A program made the position numbers and the translations under genes. Positions 24,173 through 33,439 of a DNA stretch of 64,000 bases are shown piece by piece. How positions within the stretch are numbered: position 1 is the first letter of the stretch; every line of letters begins with the position of its first letter. Under the pieces are notes generated by a model. The model was not told the DNA's origin. It saw only the letters and a program-made list of their open reading frames with translations, and searched no databases. The stretch comes from CBDAUN01 sp965200645 (GTDB lineage: Bacteria; Pseudomonadota; Gammaproteobacteria; Arenicellales; JAJDZL01): assembly GCA_965200645.1 (NCBI GenBank), contig CBDAUN010000003.1, positions 1,730,441 through 1,794,440 of the forward strand. The letters are read 5' to 3'.

Positions 24173-25618
24173 TTAGTTGGATTTAACTAAACTTTCTATA
24201 TTTCGCCACTTTTTAGACCTTGAAACCGCTTCGGTGAATAACTGAATACTATCGCCTCGGTAAGTCTCCGGTGAGTATCGTAGAACCATGCCCTCACCGT
24301 TTACTGGTCGAATGCTGGTTGCACCGGCAAGTAGAGCAGTACCAACAGCCGTAATCTCCGGGAATTTTCTGACTGTAATGCTCTTGCCAAGAACATCTGC
24401 GAGAAATTGACAAAAGTAAGGGTTGACGGAAACACCACCATCAATGGAAATTTCGTCACTGATGCTTGTCAAGTCGGACATGGCACGAATCACTTCAGCC
24501 GCCCGCAAGGCAATTCCTTCGATTAGTGCCTGAACCATGTCCCGTTCATCTGTGTCAAGTGACAACCCAATCCACAATCCAGCTGCTCGGCGGTCCCAAT
24601 GTGGGCATGCCAAGCCCGACAGTGCTGGAACGAACGCAAGCCCTCTTTCTATAGCGGGTGCTTTGTCAAATGAGTTCAGAGAATCATAATCAGAAAATAA
24701 ATTTATCCCTCGTGCCCATTCAATCGCCGACCCGGCACAATAAACTCCACCATCCAAGGCATAGACGGTATTTTCTCCGCTATGCTGCCATGCGACCGTA
24801 GGCAGAAGTCCTTGGTTAGGTGCACGCAACGTCTCACTACCGGTAACGGTCAAGGCAAATGCTCCGGTCCCAAATGTAATCTTGGCATCACCTGTTTCAC
24901 GACAGCCGTGACCATAAAGCGAAGCTTGTTGATCAACTACACTGGCTGTTATTGGGGTTTTTCCGCTTCGGGTTTCTACATTGCCAAACATTCCTGTAGT
25001 GGGGACAATTTCTGGTAGTGCGTCAATTGGAACTCGAAAGATTTCGCATAGCGTTTCATCCCACTGACCCGTTTCCAAATTCATCAGTGACGTGCGTGAT
25101 GCGGTAGTAATGTCTGTTTTATATGAACCAGTTAGTCTGTCAAGAAAGAAAGCATCTGTCGTACCAAACCTAAGCTTACCTGACTTCAATAGTTGATCGG
25201 CTTGTGGCACATGATCAAGAATCCACGCCAACTTACTCGCAGAAAAGTACGAATCTAAAGGTAATCCGGCACGAACCATCACTTCATTTGCGACCCCGTC
25301 GAATTTCAGACGCTCAATCACATCACTAGTTCGGTTGTCCTGCCAAACAATAACCGGCGAAATAGGTTCACAGGTGTCGGCATGCCAGGCAAGGCAACTT
25401 TCTCCTTGATTACTGATTCCAACAGCGGTGACATTCTCCGTTGATTGAAGAGCAGTTTGAATATGCGAAACTAACTCCAGAGGATCGTGTTCCACCCAGC
25501 CAGGCTTGGGATAGTTCTGATGATGGCGAGCGACAAAAGTGATTTTTGGCATTCCATCAGCACTCACAGCAAGCGCCCGGGTGCTGGTAGTGCCTTGATC
25601 GATTGCGAGAACTGTCAT
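24173..25618 (-). CDS. glpK: FGGY-family kinase, glycerol kinase-like
   Basis: 481 aa, close to the usual 490-500 aa of glycerol kinase. The N-terminal phosphate-binding motif is DQGTTSTRALA (7-17), followed by NYPKPGWVEHDP, GISNQGESCLAW and the substrate-side VWQDNRT. The C-terminal ATPase lobe has ITFGTGAFALT, ALDGGVYCAGSAIEWAR and ISIDGGVSVNPYF. These fit ATP-dependent phosphorylation of glycerol or a related polyol. It is the last gene of a three-gene minus-strand run with two FAD oxidoreductases, 7 bases after the preceding stop. That order resembles glpK-glpA type clusters for glycerol 3-phosphate oxidation. Exact substrate specificity is inferred. Confidence 0.85.
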   Translation of the reverse strand: MTVLAIDQGTTSTRALAVSADGMPKITFVARHHQNYPKPGWVEHDPLELVSHIQTALQSTENVTAVGISNQGESCLAWHADTCEPISPVIVWQDNRTSDVIERLKFDGVANEVMVRAGLPLDSYFSASKLAWILDHVPQADQLLKSGKLRFGTTDAFFLDRLTGSYKTDITTASRTSLMNLETGQWDETLCEIFRVPIDALPEIVPTTGMFGNVETRSGKTPITASVVDQQASLYGHGCRETGDAKITFGTGAFALTVTGSETLRAPNQGLLPTVAWQHSGENTVYALDGGVYCAGSAIEWARGINLFSDYDSLNSFDKAPAIERGLAFVPALSGLACPHWDRRAAGLWIGLSLDTDERDMVQALIEGIALRAAEVIRAMSDLTSISDEISIDGGVSVNPYFCQFLADVLGKSITVRKFPEITAVGTALLAGATSIRPVNGEGMVLRYSPETYRGDSIQLFTEAVSRSKKWRNIESLVKSN

Positions 25619-25625
25619 ACTGGTT

Positions 25626-26858
25626 TTATGATGGTTCGAAGTCCAACTTAAGTGCGCCTTTTGTCGAAGAAAGCAGCTGTTGAGGAATGCGCAGAATGAC
25701 TCGCTTCTCCGGTAAAGCCCTGACGAATTTGGAAGTAATCAGCTTATATTCATCTCGCAACTTAAGCAAACCTCTAGCTTGCACTGCAAATCGAACTTGC
25801 AATGACACAGTCGTTTGATTACTGGGGACTAGTCGATTGGGTACAAAATACCGAATCGCAGAACCAGTGGACTGTATAGTCAATGCCTTGTCCGGTTCTG
25901 GCAAGTCGCCAGCCAATGAGTGAGCAATTTCATCTGCAACGGCTATTCCTTCCTGCCAGCATCTTCTAGATGAGTCAGCAGGATGAAGCATGTTGCCGGC
26001 AGCAAAGTAGCGCGAGTCAGAGCAACGGCCGTACTGATCAGTGATCGGTCCGCCGCTTGCCAAGTCTACATCAAGATGACTCATTCGGACCAAAGTAGAC
26101 TCAGAGACAAACTTTCCACTAAAAATTATTCCGTCGCATTCAAGTACCTCCTCTGGTTTGGATGCTTGCTTGATCACTACACTGTCAAAGGTCTGAGAAC
26201 CCAATATTTTGATTAACTCAGTATTCATAAATACTCGAACACCCTGCAGACGCGGTAGCCAAGTGCAGAGGCGCCAGGCGGTAGGTCGGCTGCGGGACTC
26301 AAGCATCGCAACAGGTCGAATTTCAGCATGGCGACAGGTAAGCAAAGCAGAAAATGAAACCAGTTCTGTCCCAACAATAACCGGCCGATGAAACGGCACG
26401 CGTGACTTTAGATACACCATGGACTGCAACGCACCAGTGGTTACGACACCTGCCGGACGCATTCCTGAGACTAGTCGTGCTGACCTCGGTGTTTCCCGAA
26501 CACCGGTAGCCAGAAGCACTCGCTTTGCTTCAACGTGAATCAAACCCTCTGGTGTAGATAGGTGTAGTAAAGGACCATGTTCAATGGCTGTCACCGTTGA
26601 CTGTGTCCAAATTTCCACTCCTGCTGCATCGGCTGATTGTCGAAGCCGATCGGCGTAGGCTGGTCCCCGAAGAATACGACGATACTCTCTCATTCCGAAT
26701 GGTGGGTGACCACAATGTCGAGGAATTCCACCTGCAGAATCTTCGCGGTCCAAAACGACTACGTGTCTCACGCCGAGGTGTTTAAGACGTGTCGCCGCTG
26801 CAAGTCCAGTTGGTCCAGCACCAACGATCGCTACGTCACATTTTATCGACTGTTTCAC
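25626..26858 (-). CDS. NAD(P)/FAD-dependent oxidoreductase (Pyr_redox type)
   Basis: 410 aa. The N-terminal dinucleotide-binding fold is VAIVGAGPTGLAAATRL (9-25), and there is an internal second site LLATGVRETPRSARL. The HCGHPPFGMREYRRI segment is shared by the small NAD/FAD subunit that accompanies GlpA-like dehydrogenases and by opine-oxidase A subunits. C-terminal FAD contact is YFAAGNMLHPAD. It lies between a DAO-type FAD enzyme with a BFD-like iron-sulfur tail and a glycerol-type kinase, so it probably passes electrons from that dehydrogenase to NAD or another acceptor. The gap to the upstream gene is 10 bases. The DUF1667 protein often found with this pair is not present here. Confidence 0.75.
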   Translation of the reverse strand: MKQSIKCDVAIVGAGPTGLAAATRLKHLGVRHVVVLDREDSAGGIPRHCGHPPFGMREYRRILRGPAYADRLRQSADAAGVEIWTQSTVTAIEHGPLLHLSTPEGLIHVEAKRVLLATGVRETPRSARLVSGMRPAGVVTTGALQSMVYLKSRVPFHRPVIVGTELVSFSALLTCRHAEIRPVAMLESRSRPTAWRLCTWLPRLQGVRVFMNTELIKILGSQTFDSVVIKQASKPEEVLECDGIIFSGKFVSESTLVRMSHLDVDLASGGPITDQYGRCSDSRYFAAGNMLHPADSSRRCWQEGIAVADEIAHSLAGDLPEPDKALTIQSTGSAIRYFVPNRLVPSNQTTVSLQVRFAVQARGLLKLRDEYKLITSKFVRALPEKRVILRIPQQLLSSTKGALKLDFEPS

Positions 26859-26868
26859 GGCTGAGTTA

Positions 26869-28296
26869 CTACCCTATCGATGCATCCATTGGTGGCTGCA
26901 AATAACCTTCAGTGATTTCGCTCAATTGTGCAGAGCAGTAAAAACCCTGGCACCGTCCCATAGTGACTCGGGTTCGACGTTTAAGTCCACTTAAAGTGGT
27001 AACAGGTGGTTGCTCCTGCAATACAGTTTGTATTTCTCGACGTGTCACCAGTTCACAGTGACAAATAATTCCGCCATTATTATTGAGCATCCAATCGCGT
27101 ACGCCCGCTTCGCTGATTTGAGGCACTTGCGGCCAGTGAATACTCTTTGGAGGGTTGAAAGTATGTGAGTCTTCACAGATAACACGGAATGCCTTTTGGG
27201 CTATCCCCAATGCAGCGCTAAGCCCAGTAGAGCGAATACCACCCATACAAAGATAGTGCTTTTCTCGCTCACAGTAAATTTGGTAATCCTTTGAATCTGT
27301 AGCGGGACGAATGCCAGCATAGACGGCAGTTACATCGTGATTACGCAATTCGGGCAGTATTCGCTCACCCACAGACTTCAATTTCTTCAGAGTACTTGAG
27401 TCAACGCTGGCATCTTCTCGACTTTCCTGGTCTTCAGCAGTGGGGCCCACTAGAAGGTTGCCGAACACTGTAGGGCAAACCACAACCCCCTTTGTGGTTG
27501 CTGACGGAACTGGCAGCAAGATGGTGTTGGTAAGTTTGCTTGCTGACTTGTCGTAGACGATAAATTGACCTTTACGAGGGTAAATCTTAAATGGAGAGTG
27601 ACCGACTAATTCACGATTCAGAGAGTCTCCATGCAGGCCTGCGCAATTTACCACCCAGTGAGCGTGTAGATCTCCACGAGTGGTGGTCAGCCGCCATCTT
27701 TCACCTTCAAATAGCCCAGATTTAACTTCACAGTAATTTAAGAATGTAGCATCATGAGCTTGAGCTTGAAGCAAGTACGCTAGCGGCGTCGACCAAGGGT
27801 CGACTAACGACTCGCCGGGCACACTGACTGCCGCCAATACACCTGACCCTATTGTGGACACTCTCTGACGAACGTCTTCAGTGGTCATGAGTTTTACGTC
27901 TTTAACTCCGTTTTTGTGTGCATTGTTGATGATGTCGTCAAGTCTCATTACTTCTGCTTCATTCCAGGCCGTCACAATCGCACCGGACTCCACAATTGGT
28001 AAATTCAAGCGACTGTGAATCTCACGTAATTCCTCATAACCTTCCCTAATGCAGTCTAGTTCAACGGAATTGTGTGGTGCATCGAATCCTGTATGCAATA
28101 TGGCGCTGTTTCCCTTACTCGCGCCTTCCAGAATGTCACCAGCCTTATCAACCACAATGACCCGTGCACCTTGCAACGCAAATCTGCGAGCGACAGCACA
28201 GCCTACAACCCCTGCACCTACGACCAGGACATCGTAGATTTGTGAAGATGATGGCTGGGGTGTGATGCGTAGGTCAGATGGTATGCTATGCTTCAC
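26869..28296 (-). CDS. GlpA-like FAD-dependent dehydrogenase with C-terminal BFD-like [2Fe-2S] domain
   Basis: About 475 aa from the GTG at 28296. The frame runs open to 28464, but those extra 56 residues look unrelated to the family. The DAO fold starts with DVLVVGAGVVGCAVARRFAL and continues with GNSAILHTGFDA, YPRKGQFIVYD and TAVYAGIRPATD. The last 80 residues hold CHCE and GRCQGFYC, the four-cysteine BFD-like [2Fe-2S] site found in anaerobic glycerol-3-phosphate dehydrogenase. Together with the two downstream genes it forms a probable polyol-phosphate oxidation module. The start is uncertain, since no ribosome site is clear before this GTG. The gene is divergent from a TRAP transporter, 243 bases away. 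Confidence 0.8.
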   Translation of the reverse strand: MKHSIPSDLRITPQPSSSQIYDVLVVGAGVVGCAVARRFALQGARVIVVDKAGDILEGASKGNSAILHTGFDAPHNSVELDCIREGYEELREIHSRLNLPIVESGAIVTAWNEAEVMRLDDIINNAHKNGVKDVKLMTTEDVRQRVSTIGSGVLAAVSVPGESLVDPWSTPLAYLLQAQAHDATFLNYCEVKSGLFEGERWRLTTTRGDLHAHWVVNCAGLHGDSLNRELVGHSPFKIYPRKGQFIVYDKSASKLTNTILLPVPSATTKGVVVCPTVFGNLLVGPTAEDQESREDASVDSSTLKKLKSVGERILPELRNHDVTAVYAGIRPATDSKDYQIYCEREKHYLCMGGIRSTGLSAALGIAQKAFRVICEDSHTFNPPKSIHWPQVPQISEAGVRDWMLNNNGGIICHCELVTRREIQTVLQEQPPVTTLSGLKRRTRVTMGRCQGFYCSAQLSEITEGYLQPPMDASIG

Positions 28297-28539
28297 TTTT
28301 ATGATTTGGCATGACGTAAAAACGATTGCAGATATGATAAGGCAGTCGGTCTGGGGCAAGAGTACTCGATGTGTAAAATCAACCACTTGGTCCAATGTCG
28401 TGTAGATATGGGAAACATTGCTGATGACATTCAATTTGAAATACCTGTGAAAATGGAATGTCAATGCAGTACTATTTTCACTTTGGCTCTCGCAACTGAC
28501 ATGAATACAGAAATGTAGTTTTCGAAATTAATAATTTCT

Positions 28540-29076
28540 ATGCCAGCGGTAATTACCAACTATGTTCGAGTGGTGGATTATTTTTCCACCCGCTTTGGTC
28601 GGATTGCCATGTACTTAATCTTTCTTATGATCGGTACCCTGCTGTTGGATGCCATCACTCGCAATCTGCTTAACATCCCGCTGTTCTGGTGCGTAGAACT
28701 CGCTCAATTTACGCTGGCAGCCTACTACATTATGGGCGGTCCTTACTCTATTCAACTTCACAGTCACGTGCGCATGGATTTGGTTTACGACAAGTTATCG
28801 GAGCGTAACAAAGCACGGATGGATTGTTTCACTGCCATATTCTTGGTGATTTACCTGATTGTTCTGCTGATCGGGTCAATTTCCAGCACGATTTACGCTA
28901 TTGAAACTAATCAAAGACTGTTTTCCATGTGGAATCCATCGGTCATTCCAATCAAGTTGATCATGGTTTTTGGTATTTTTCTGATGTTGCTTCAGGCTTT
29001 CTCCACTTTCTTCAAGGATTTAGCTAAGGCCCGAGGCATTAATATGTTTGAATCACCAGGTGCTGAAGCGGCATGA
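28540..29076 (+). CDS. TRAP transporter small permease (DctQ-like)
   Basis: 178 aa with four membrane segments, near 20-42, 55-75, 95-120 and 138-160. The typical DctQ middle is present: LFWCVELAQFTLAAYYIMGGPY followed by HVRMDLVYDKLSERNKA. TRAP transporters use a Na+ or H+ gradient to import organic acids and similar solutes caught by a periplasmic binding protein. The last four bases overlap the large permease gene. A divergent three-gene oxidoreductase and kinase cluster lies upstream, so the transported solute may feed it. That is an inference. Confidence 0.88.
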   Translation: MPAVITNYVRVVDYFSTRFGRIAMYLIFLMIGTLLLDAITRNLLNIPLFWCVELAQFTLAAYYIMGGPYSIQLHSHVRMDLVYDKLSERNKARMDCFTAIFLVIYLIVLLIGSISSTIYAIETNQRLFSMWNPSVIPIKLIMVFGIFLMLLQAFSTFFKDLAKARGINMFESPGAEAA

Positions 29077-30395
29077 GTTACGAAGCCATTGCCATCATCA
29101 TGTTTGTCTCCATGCTGCTGATGCTGCTTACAGGTCAGCGTGTGTTTGCAGCTATCGGCGTAGTGTCTACCATTGCAGCACTGCTACTATGGGGAGAAGG
29201 CGGTGTTGAGATTCCCTTTACCGCAGCGTTCAAACTTTTCAAGTGGTATCCGCTGCTAACTCTGCCTTTGTTCATTTACATGGGCTACATTCTGTCAGAG
29301 TCTGGTATCGCTGATGATCTCTATCAGATGTTCCATGTCTGGTTTGGCGGACTCAAGGGTGGTTTGGCGGTAGGAACAATTGGACTCATGGTAGTCATTT
29401 CTGCGATGAATGGACTCAGTGTGGCTGGAATGGCTATTGGTGCCACAATTGCACTTCCGGAAATGTTGCGACGAGGTTACGACAAAATCATGATTACCGG
29501 GGTGGTGCAGGCCGGTAGCTCGTTGGGAATTCTTGTTCCGCCCAGCGTAGTGTTGGTTCTGTACGGAATGATCGCACGCGAATCGGTCGCCCAACTTTGG
29601 CTCGCAGGGGCGATCCCAGGACTGATGATGGCAACGCTGTTCATCATTTACATTGTGGTTCGATGTAAGTTACAGCCACATCTCGGTCCCACAGTGAGTG
29701 CTGAAAGTCGCGCCATGCCGATGAAGGAAAAACTAAGACTACTTCGCGCCGGAATTATCCCATTTTTGATTTTCTTTTTCATGACCGGGCTGTTTGTCAT
29801 GGGATTCACCAGTTTGGTGGAAAGTTCCGCAGTCGGTGCTACAGCATCGACCTTGGCCGCACTGGCCAAGCGTCGGCTAAACCGCAAGGTGATGGAAGAG
29901 ACTATCCGCAAGACATTGGGTGTTTCCTGTATGTTTATGTGGATAATCTTGGCCGCACTAAGTTTTGGCGCCGTGTTTGATGGTATCGGTGCAGCCAGAG
30001 CCATCGAGACTCTATTCATTACCAACTGGAATCTCTCTCCTTGGGAAGTGCTGATCATGATGCAACTTTCCTATTTGTTCATGGGCATGTTTCTGGACGA
30101 CACCGCGATGCTCGTTATCGTGGCTCCCTTATACGTGCCGTTGGTAAAAATTCTAGGTTTTGACCCTGTTTGGTATGGCGTGCTGTATACCATTACCTGT
30201 CAAATCGCATATATGACACCACCTTTCGGCTACAACCTGTTTTTGATGCGGGCAATGGCGCCGCCAGAGATTAGTTTGGGGGACATTTACAGGTCAATCT
30301 TTCCATTCGTGCTGGTCATGATTCTTGGATTGACGTTGATTATGGTGTTCCCTCAAATCGCATTGTGGCTGCCAAGTCAGTTCTACGGCTCGTAG
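29073..30395 (+). CDS. TRAP transporter large permease (DctM-like)
   Basis: 440 aa, the usual size for DctM. It is very hydrophobic, with about 11-12 membrane segments. Family motifs include LPLFIYMGYILSESGIADDL, MNGLSVAGMAIGATIALPEM, AGSSLGILVPPSVVLVLYG and FLDDTAMLVIVAPLYVPL, plus the late ITCQIAYMTPPFGYNLF. It forms the transport channel with the small permease, whose stop overlaps its start. It is intact, in contrast to the frameshifted binding-protein gene that follows after 189 bases. Confidence 0.93.
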   Translation: MSYEAIAIIMFVSMLLMLLTGQRVFAAIGVVSTIAALLLWGEGGVEIPFTAAFKLFKWYPLLTLPLFIYMGYILSESGIADDLYQMFHVWFGGLKGGLAVGTIGLMVVISAMNGLSVAGMAIGATIALPEMLRRGYDKIMITGVVQAGSSLGILVPPSVVLVLYGMIARESVAQLWLAGAIPGLMMATLFIIYIVVRCKLQPHLGPTVSAESRAMPMKEKLRLLRAGIIPFLIFFFMTGLFVMGFTSLVESSAVGATASTLAALAKRRLNRKVMEETIRKTLGVSCMFMWIILAALSFGAVFDGIGAARAIETLFITNWNLSPWEVLIMMQLSYLFMGMFLDDTAMLVIVAPLYVPLVKILGFDPVWYGVLYTITCQIAYMTPPFGYNLFLMRAMAPPEISLGDIYRSIFPFVLVMILGLTLIMVFPQIALWLPSQFYGS

Positions 30396-30584
30396 GTAGT
30401 ACAGCGAACTAACTTTCAAACTGGCCTAAAGATTCGAGTCGACTCTTCCGTAACTTTGCATTTTTAGTGAAAAATTGGCAAATTGAATGCCATTGTGATT
30501 TGTTCTAAAATCAATGCATGTAATTAGGGAAGATTAAATAAAGTAACAATTATTCAACTATTTGAAACAATCAGGAGGCAGAAT

Positions 30585-31669
30585 ATGACTGACAAAATTA
30601 AAGTTAACAAACCGGCGAGCACCGAACGCCGGGATTTCGTAAAGAAGGCAGGTGCTGGAGGAATAGCAGGTATTCTCGCTGCGGGCACAGCGCCTTATGC
30701 ATTTTCGCAATCCAATCCAATTAAGTGGCGCTTGCAGACGTACTCAGGTGCTCCTCTTGGTGCGCATGTGGTCTTGCCACAGATTGAGTCATTCAATAAG
30801 ATCGCACATGGGCAAATGGAAATCGAACTGTACTATGCAGACCAACTTGTTCCTACCGATGAACTGTTCCGAGCGATGCAGTCCGGTGCGTTGGACGCAG
30901 TGCAAAGTGATGATGCAACAATGGCATCCCCCGTCGATATCAGCGTCTTCGGCGGATACTTCCCGTTTTCCACTCGCTACAGCCTCGACTTACCAGTCCT
31001 GTTTAAATATTACGGACTGGATCAAATTTGGGCGGAAGCCTATGGTGAAGTAGAAGGCGTCGAGTGGATTAGTGCCGGCGCTTGGGATCCATTGCACATA
31101 TTTACCAAGACACCTATTCGTTCGCTTGCTGACATGAAGGGTAAGCGTGTATTTGGTGTGCCCACTGCAGGTAGATTTTGTCGCGATATGGACTGGTGCC
31201 AGTGACTCTACCTTGGGATGACATTGAAGTTGCCATCGGTACCGGTGAACTAGACGGTGTGGCCTGGTGCGGATTTACTGAAGCCTATGAAGTCGGTTGG
31301 GCAGATGTCTGCAACTATGCATTGCTTAACAATGTCACGGGAGCCTGGTGCGGTTCCTACTTCGCCAATACCAACAGTTGGAATGCCCTATCACCTAACT
31401 TGCAAGAATTGTTCCGCATGTCTTGTAACGATTCGCACTACTATCGACAAGTTTGGTATTGGGGCGGCGAAGCTCAACTTCGTGTTGAAGGCGAGAAGAT
31501 GGAGCTTACTACGATACCGGCCAATGAGTGGGATCAAGTCGTAGCAGATTCCAAGGAATTTTGGGAAGACCTGGCATCAATCAGCCCGCGTACTCGAAAA
31601 GTAGTAGATGCTTTCAGCCAGTACTCAGATGTCATGGAAAAAGTTGGTGTGCCCTATCGCTACAGTTAA
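30585..31669 (+). pseudogene. TRAP transporter substrate-binding protein (DctP-like), one-base frameshift
   Basis: A strong AGGAGG site precedes the ATG. The N-terminal half (206 aa) has a twin-arginine-like signal (RRDFVKKAG, hydrophobic, AFSQ) and the DctP fold start (IKWRLQTYS, GALDAVQSDDA). The frame stops at 31205, but its continuation is found one frame over, from about 31178 to 31669 (VPVTLPWDDIEVAIGTGELD, GSYFANTNSWN). The lesion is at TTTT, 31175-31178: one extra T would restore a continuous protein of about 361 aa reading GRFLSRYGLVPVTLPW. It could be a real frameshift, which would silence the transporter, or a homopolymer sequencing error. A terminator follows. Confidence 0.85.
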
Positions 31670-31700
31670 ACATTTCCAACGTATGTAGACGTACCAACAA

Positions 31701-31730
31701 AACCCCGAAGAGTAATCTTCGGGGTTTTTC
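31701..31730 (+). terminator. Rho-independent terminator of the TRAP operon
   Basis: AACCCCGAAGA-GTAA-TCTTCGGGGTT followed by TTTC: an 11-bp stem with a T-rich tail, 31 bases after the binding-protein stop. Confidence 0.93.
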
Positions 31731-31804
31731 TTTCTCAGTGAAAAGCAATTTTCCGGGTTGTCGCTAGATACACAGTACTACAATGTGCTTCGGGTAACTT
31801 ACTT

Positions 31805-32914
31805 ATGACGAGGAGATTAAAACTTCTACTATTGGTGTTAACAATGACAGCACTCGGTATAAATCCAACAACAGCCGTTTCAGACCGTCGTGTACCAGCA
31901 GAGTGGGAGCCTCAGGAGGCTATTTGGATTCAGTGGCCAGGCAGTTATGAAAAAATGTTCGAAACTGCTTTTGCCAAGATGACAAAAGTTATTGTTGAAT
32001 ACCAAACTCTGCACATATTGGTGGACTCAAAACGAATTGAAGAACAGGCACGAGACGCAATTACAAAAGTTGGTGCAAATCCCAACCACCAAAAAATCGT
32101 TTGGCATTTAATTGATAACGACAGTGCCTGGATGCGCGACAATGGACCGGTTTATGTGGTAGCCAACGATGAGTTACGCGTCCAGAACTGGGAGTTCAAC
32201 GCCTGGGGTGGAGCATTTGGTTCAGACATACCCTATGGTAAGGACAACAGAGTACCGACGCTGGTTGGCGAATATTTAGACCTCCAAGTCGAACAGATTG
32301 AAATTGTTCACGAACGAGGAAACTTGGAGTTCAATGGCAACGGTGCCGTTATTGCCAACTGGAGCACAATTGGTGACGCTGCTCGCAACCCTGGCTACAC
32401 CAAAAGTCAGGCGGAGGAAGACTTCAAGCGTTACTTCGGTACGAACCAGGTTGTTTTTGTTGAGGGAATTCCAGAGAACGATCTAACCAAGGGACACATA
32501 GATGGTATCGCCCGATTTATTAATACGGATACTGTAGTTGTACCTCAGTGCACAGAAAATTCTAGATGCAAACCCGGTGGGCACGATGCAGTTGTTTATG
32601 ACAATGCAGCTGCGACAATTGAAGCTGCAGGGTTCAACGTCGTTCGAGACCCAATTGAGGGTATCGCTCGCTACAAAAGTCGGGCCTACGATACCAACTA
32701 CACCAATTGGCTCGTTGGTAACGGATTTGTTCTGGTAGTGGGGTTTGACAATCCCGGAACTGACTCACGTGCAAAAACCAGGATCGAATCCTACTTCCCG
32801 GGTCGGGATGTGCATGTAGTGGAGATGCTCAGTTCCTGGGCTTCTGGAGGTGGTGTGCACTGTCATACGAATGACCAACCTGCTCGTTCGACAGTTAAAC
32901 AGACATCCTCTTAG
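31805..32914 (+). CDS. Secreted agmatine deiminase / peptidylarginine deiminase family protein
   Basis: 369 aa. An N-terminal signal peptide (RRLKLLLLVLTMTALGINPTTA) is followed by the family start VPAEWEPQEAIWIQWPG. The guanidino-modifying fold is supported by DNDSAWMRDNGPVYV, WEFNAWGG, GNLEFNGNGAVIANWS, KGHIDGIARF and the catalytic-Cys motif GGGVHC (C353). Agmatine deiminase turns agmatine into N-carbamoylputrescine, whereas related enzymes act on peptidyl-arginine. A signal peptide is uncommon for cytosolic AguA, so a periplasmic role or a different substrate is likely. It stands alone after a terminator, so it is probably transcribed by itself. Confidence 0.85.
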   Translation: MTRRLKLLLLVLTMTALGINPTTAVSDRRVPAEWEPQEAIWIQWPGSYEKMFETAFAKMTKVIVEYQTLHILVDSKRIEEQARDAITKVGANPNHQKIVWHLIDNDSAWMRDNGPVYVVANDELRVQNWEFNAWGGAFGSDIPYGKDNRVPTLVGEYLDLQVEQIEIVHERGNLEFNGNGAVIANWSTIGDAARNPGYTKSQAEEDFKRYFGTNQVVFVEGIPENDLTKGHIDGIARFINTDTVVVPQCTENSRCKPGGHDAVVYDNAAATIEAAGFNVVRDPIEGIARYKSRAYDTNYTNWLVGNGFVLVVGFDNPGTDSRAKTRIESYFPGRDVHVVEMLSSWASGGGVHCHTNDQPARSTVKQTSS

Positions 32915-32939
32915 TTATGAGTTGTCTTGCGATTGCGAT

Positions 32940-33236
32940 TTAAGCAGCCGCTTGTTCAGTTATTTTCTGTGAGTCCGGCAAAGCTTTGTCGATTGAAACA
33001 GGACCAGTCTCACCACATTGAGAACTCTCGCAGTTCTTGATTCTGCTGATAACCATTTTTTCATGGAGAAACTCAATTCGGCTACTTCCGGTACGTTCAA
33101 ACAGGAAAGGAAAAAATGCATGAATTGCACATGCAACTGAACCACCAAACATACATTTTGCGAAGCATATTGCACTACGAAAGTGCTCAAAATACCCTTC
33201 GCCGACTTCTTTCAAATGCCTGTTCCAAATATTCAT
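32940..33236 (-). CDS. DUF6356 family protein
   Basis: 98 aa. The pattern fits DUF6356: an N-terminal WNRHLKEVGEGYFEHFRSA, one membrane-like segment (ICFAKCMFGGSVACAIHAFFPFLF) and a C-terminal part starting FERTGSSRIEFLHEKMV. Function is unknown for the family. It is convergent with the deiminase gene, 25 bases away, and divergent from malate synthase. The upstream side is a very AT-rich gap. Confidence 0.7.
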   Translation of the reverse strand: MNIWNRHLKEVGEGYFEHFRSAICFAKCMFGGSVACAIHAFFPFLFERTGSSRIEFLHEKMVISRIKNCESSQCGETGPVSIDKALPDSQKITEQAAA

Positions 33237-33439
33237 TCCAGCCTCCTTTGAAAATAAGAATTTTCTAGAGTGAAAATATTACCAAAGCAAACTGAAAAAA
33301 CAAACCATATATTCTACATATTAATATGAATAATAATAAATATTTCTAATAAATATATAAATAATAAAATACTTATCTATTACATTGTTCAATAGAAAAA
33401 TCAATCCAATAATTTTTATTTAAAGTATAAATATTCCTC
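33237..33439. promoter_or_regulatory. Very AT-rich divergent intergenic region
   Basis: About 200 bases, mostly A and T, with repeated AATAATAAATATTT-type runs between 33,320 and 33,380. It separates the DUF6356 gene (minus) from malate synthase (plus) and must contain both promoters. I cannot pick unique -35/-10 pairs because many fit. AT content of this kind often marks nucleoid-protein binding or curved promoter DNA. Confidence 0.4.
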
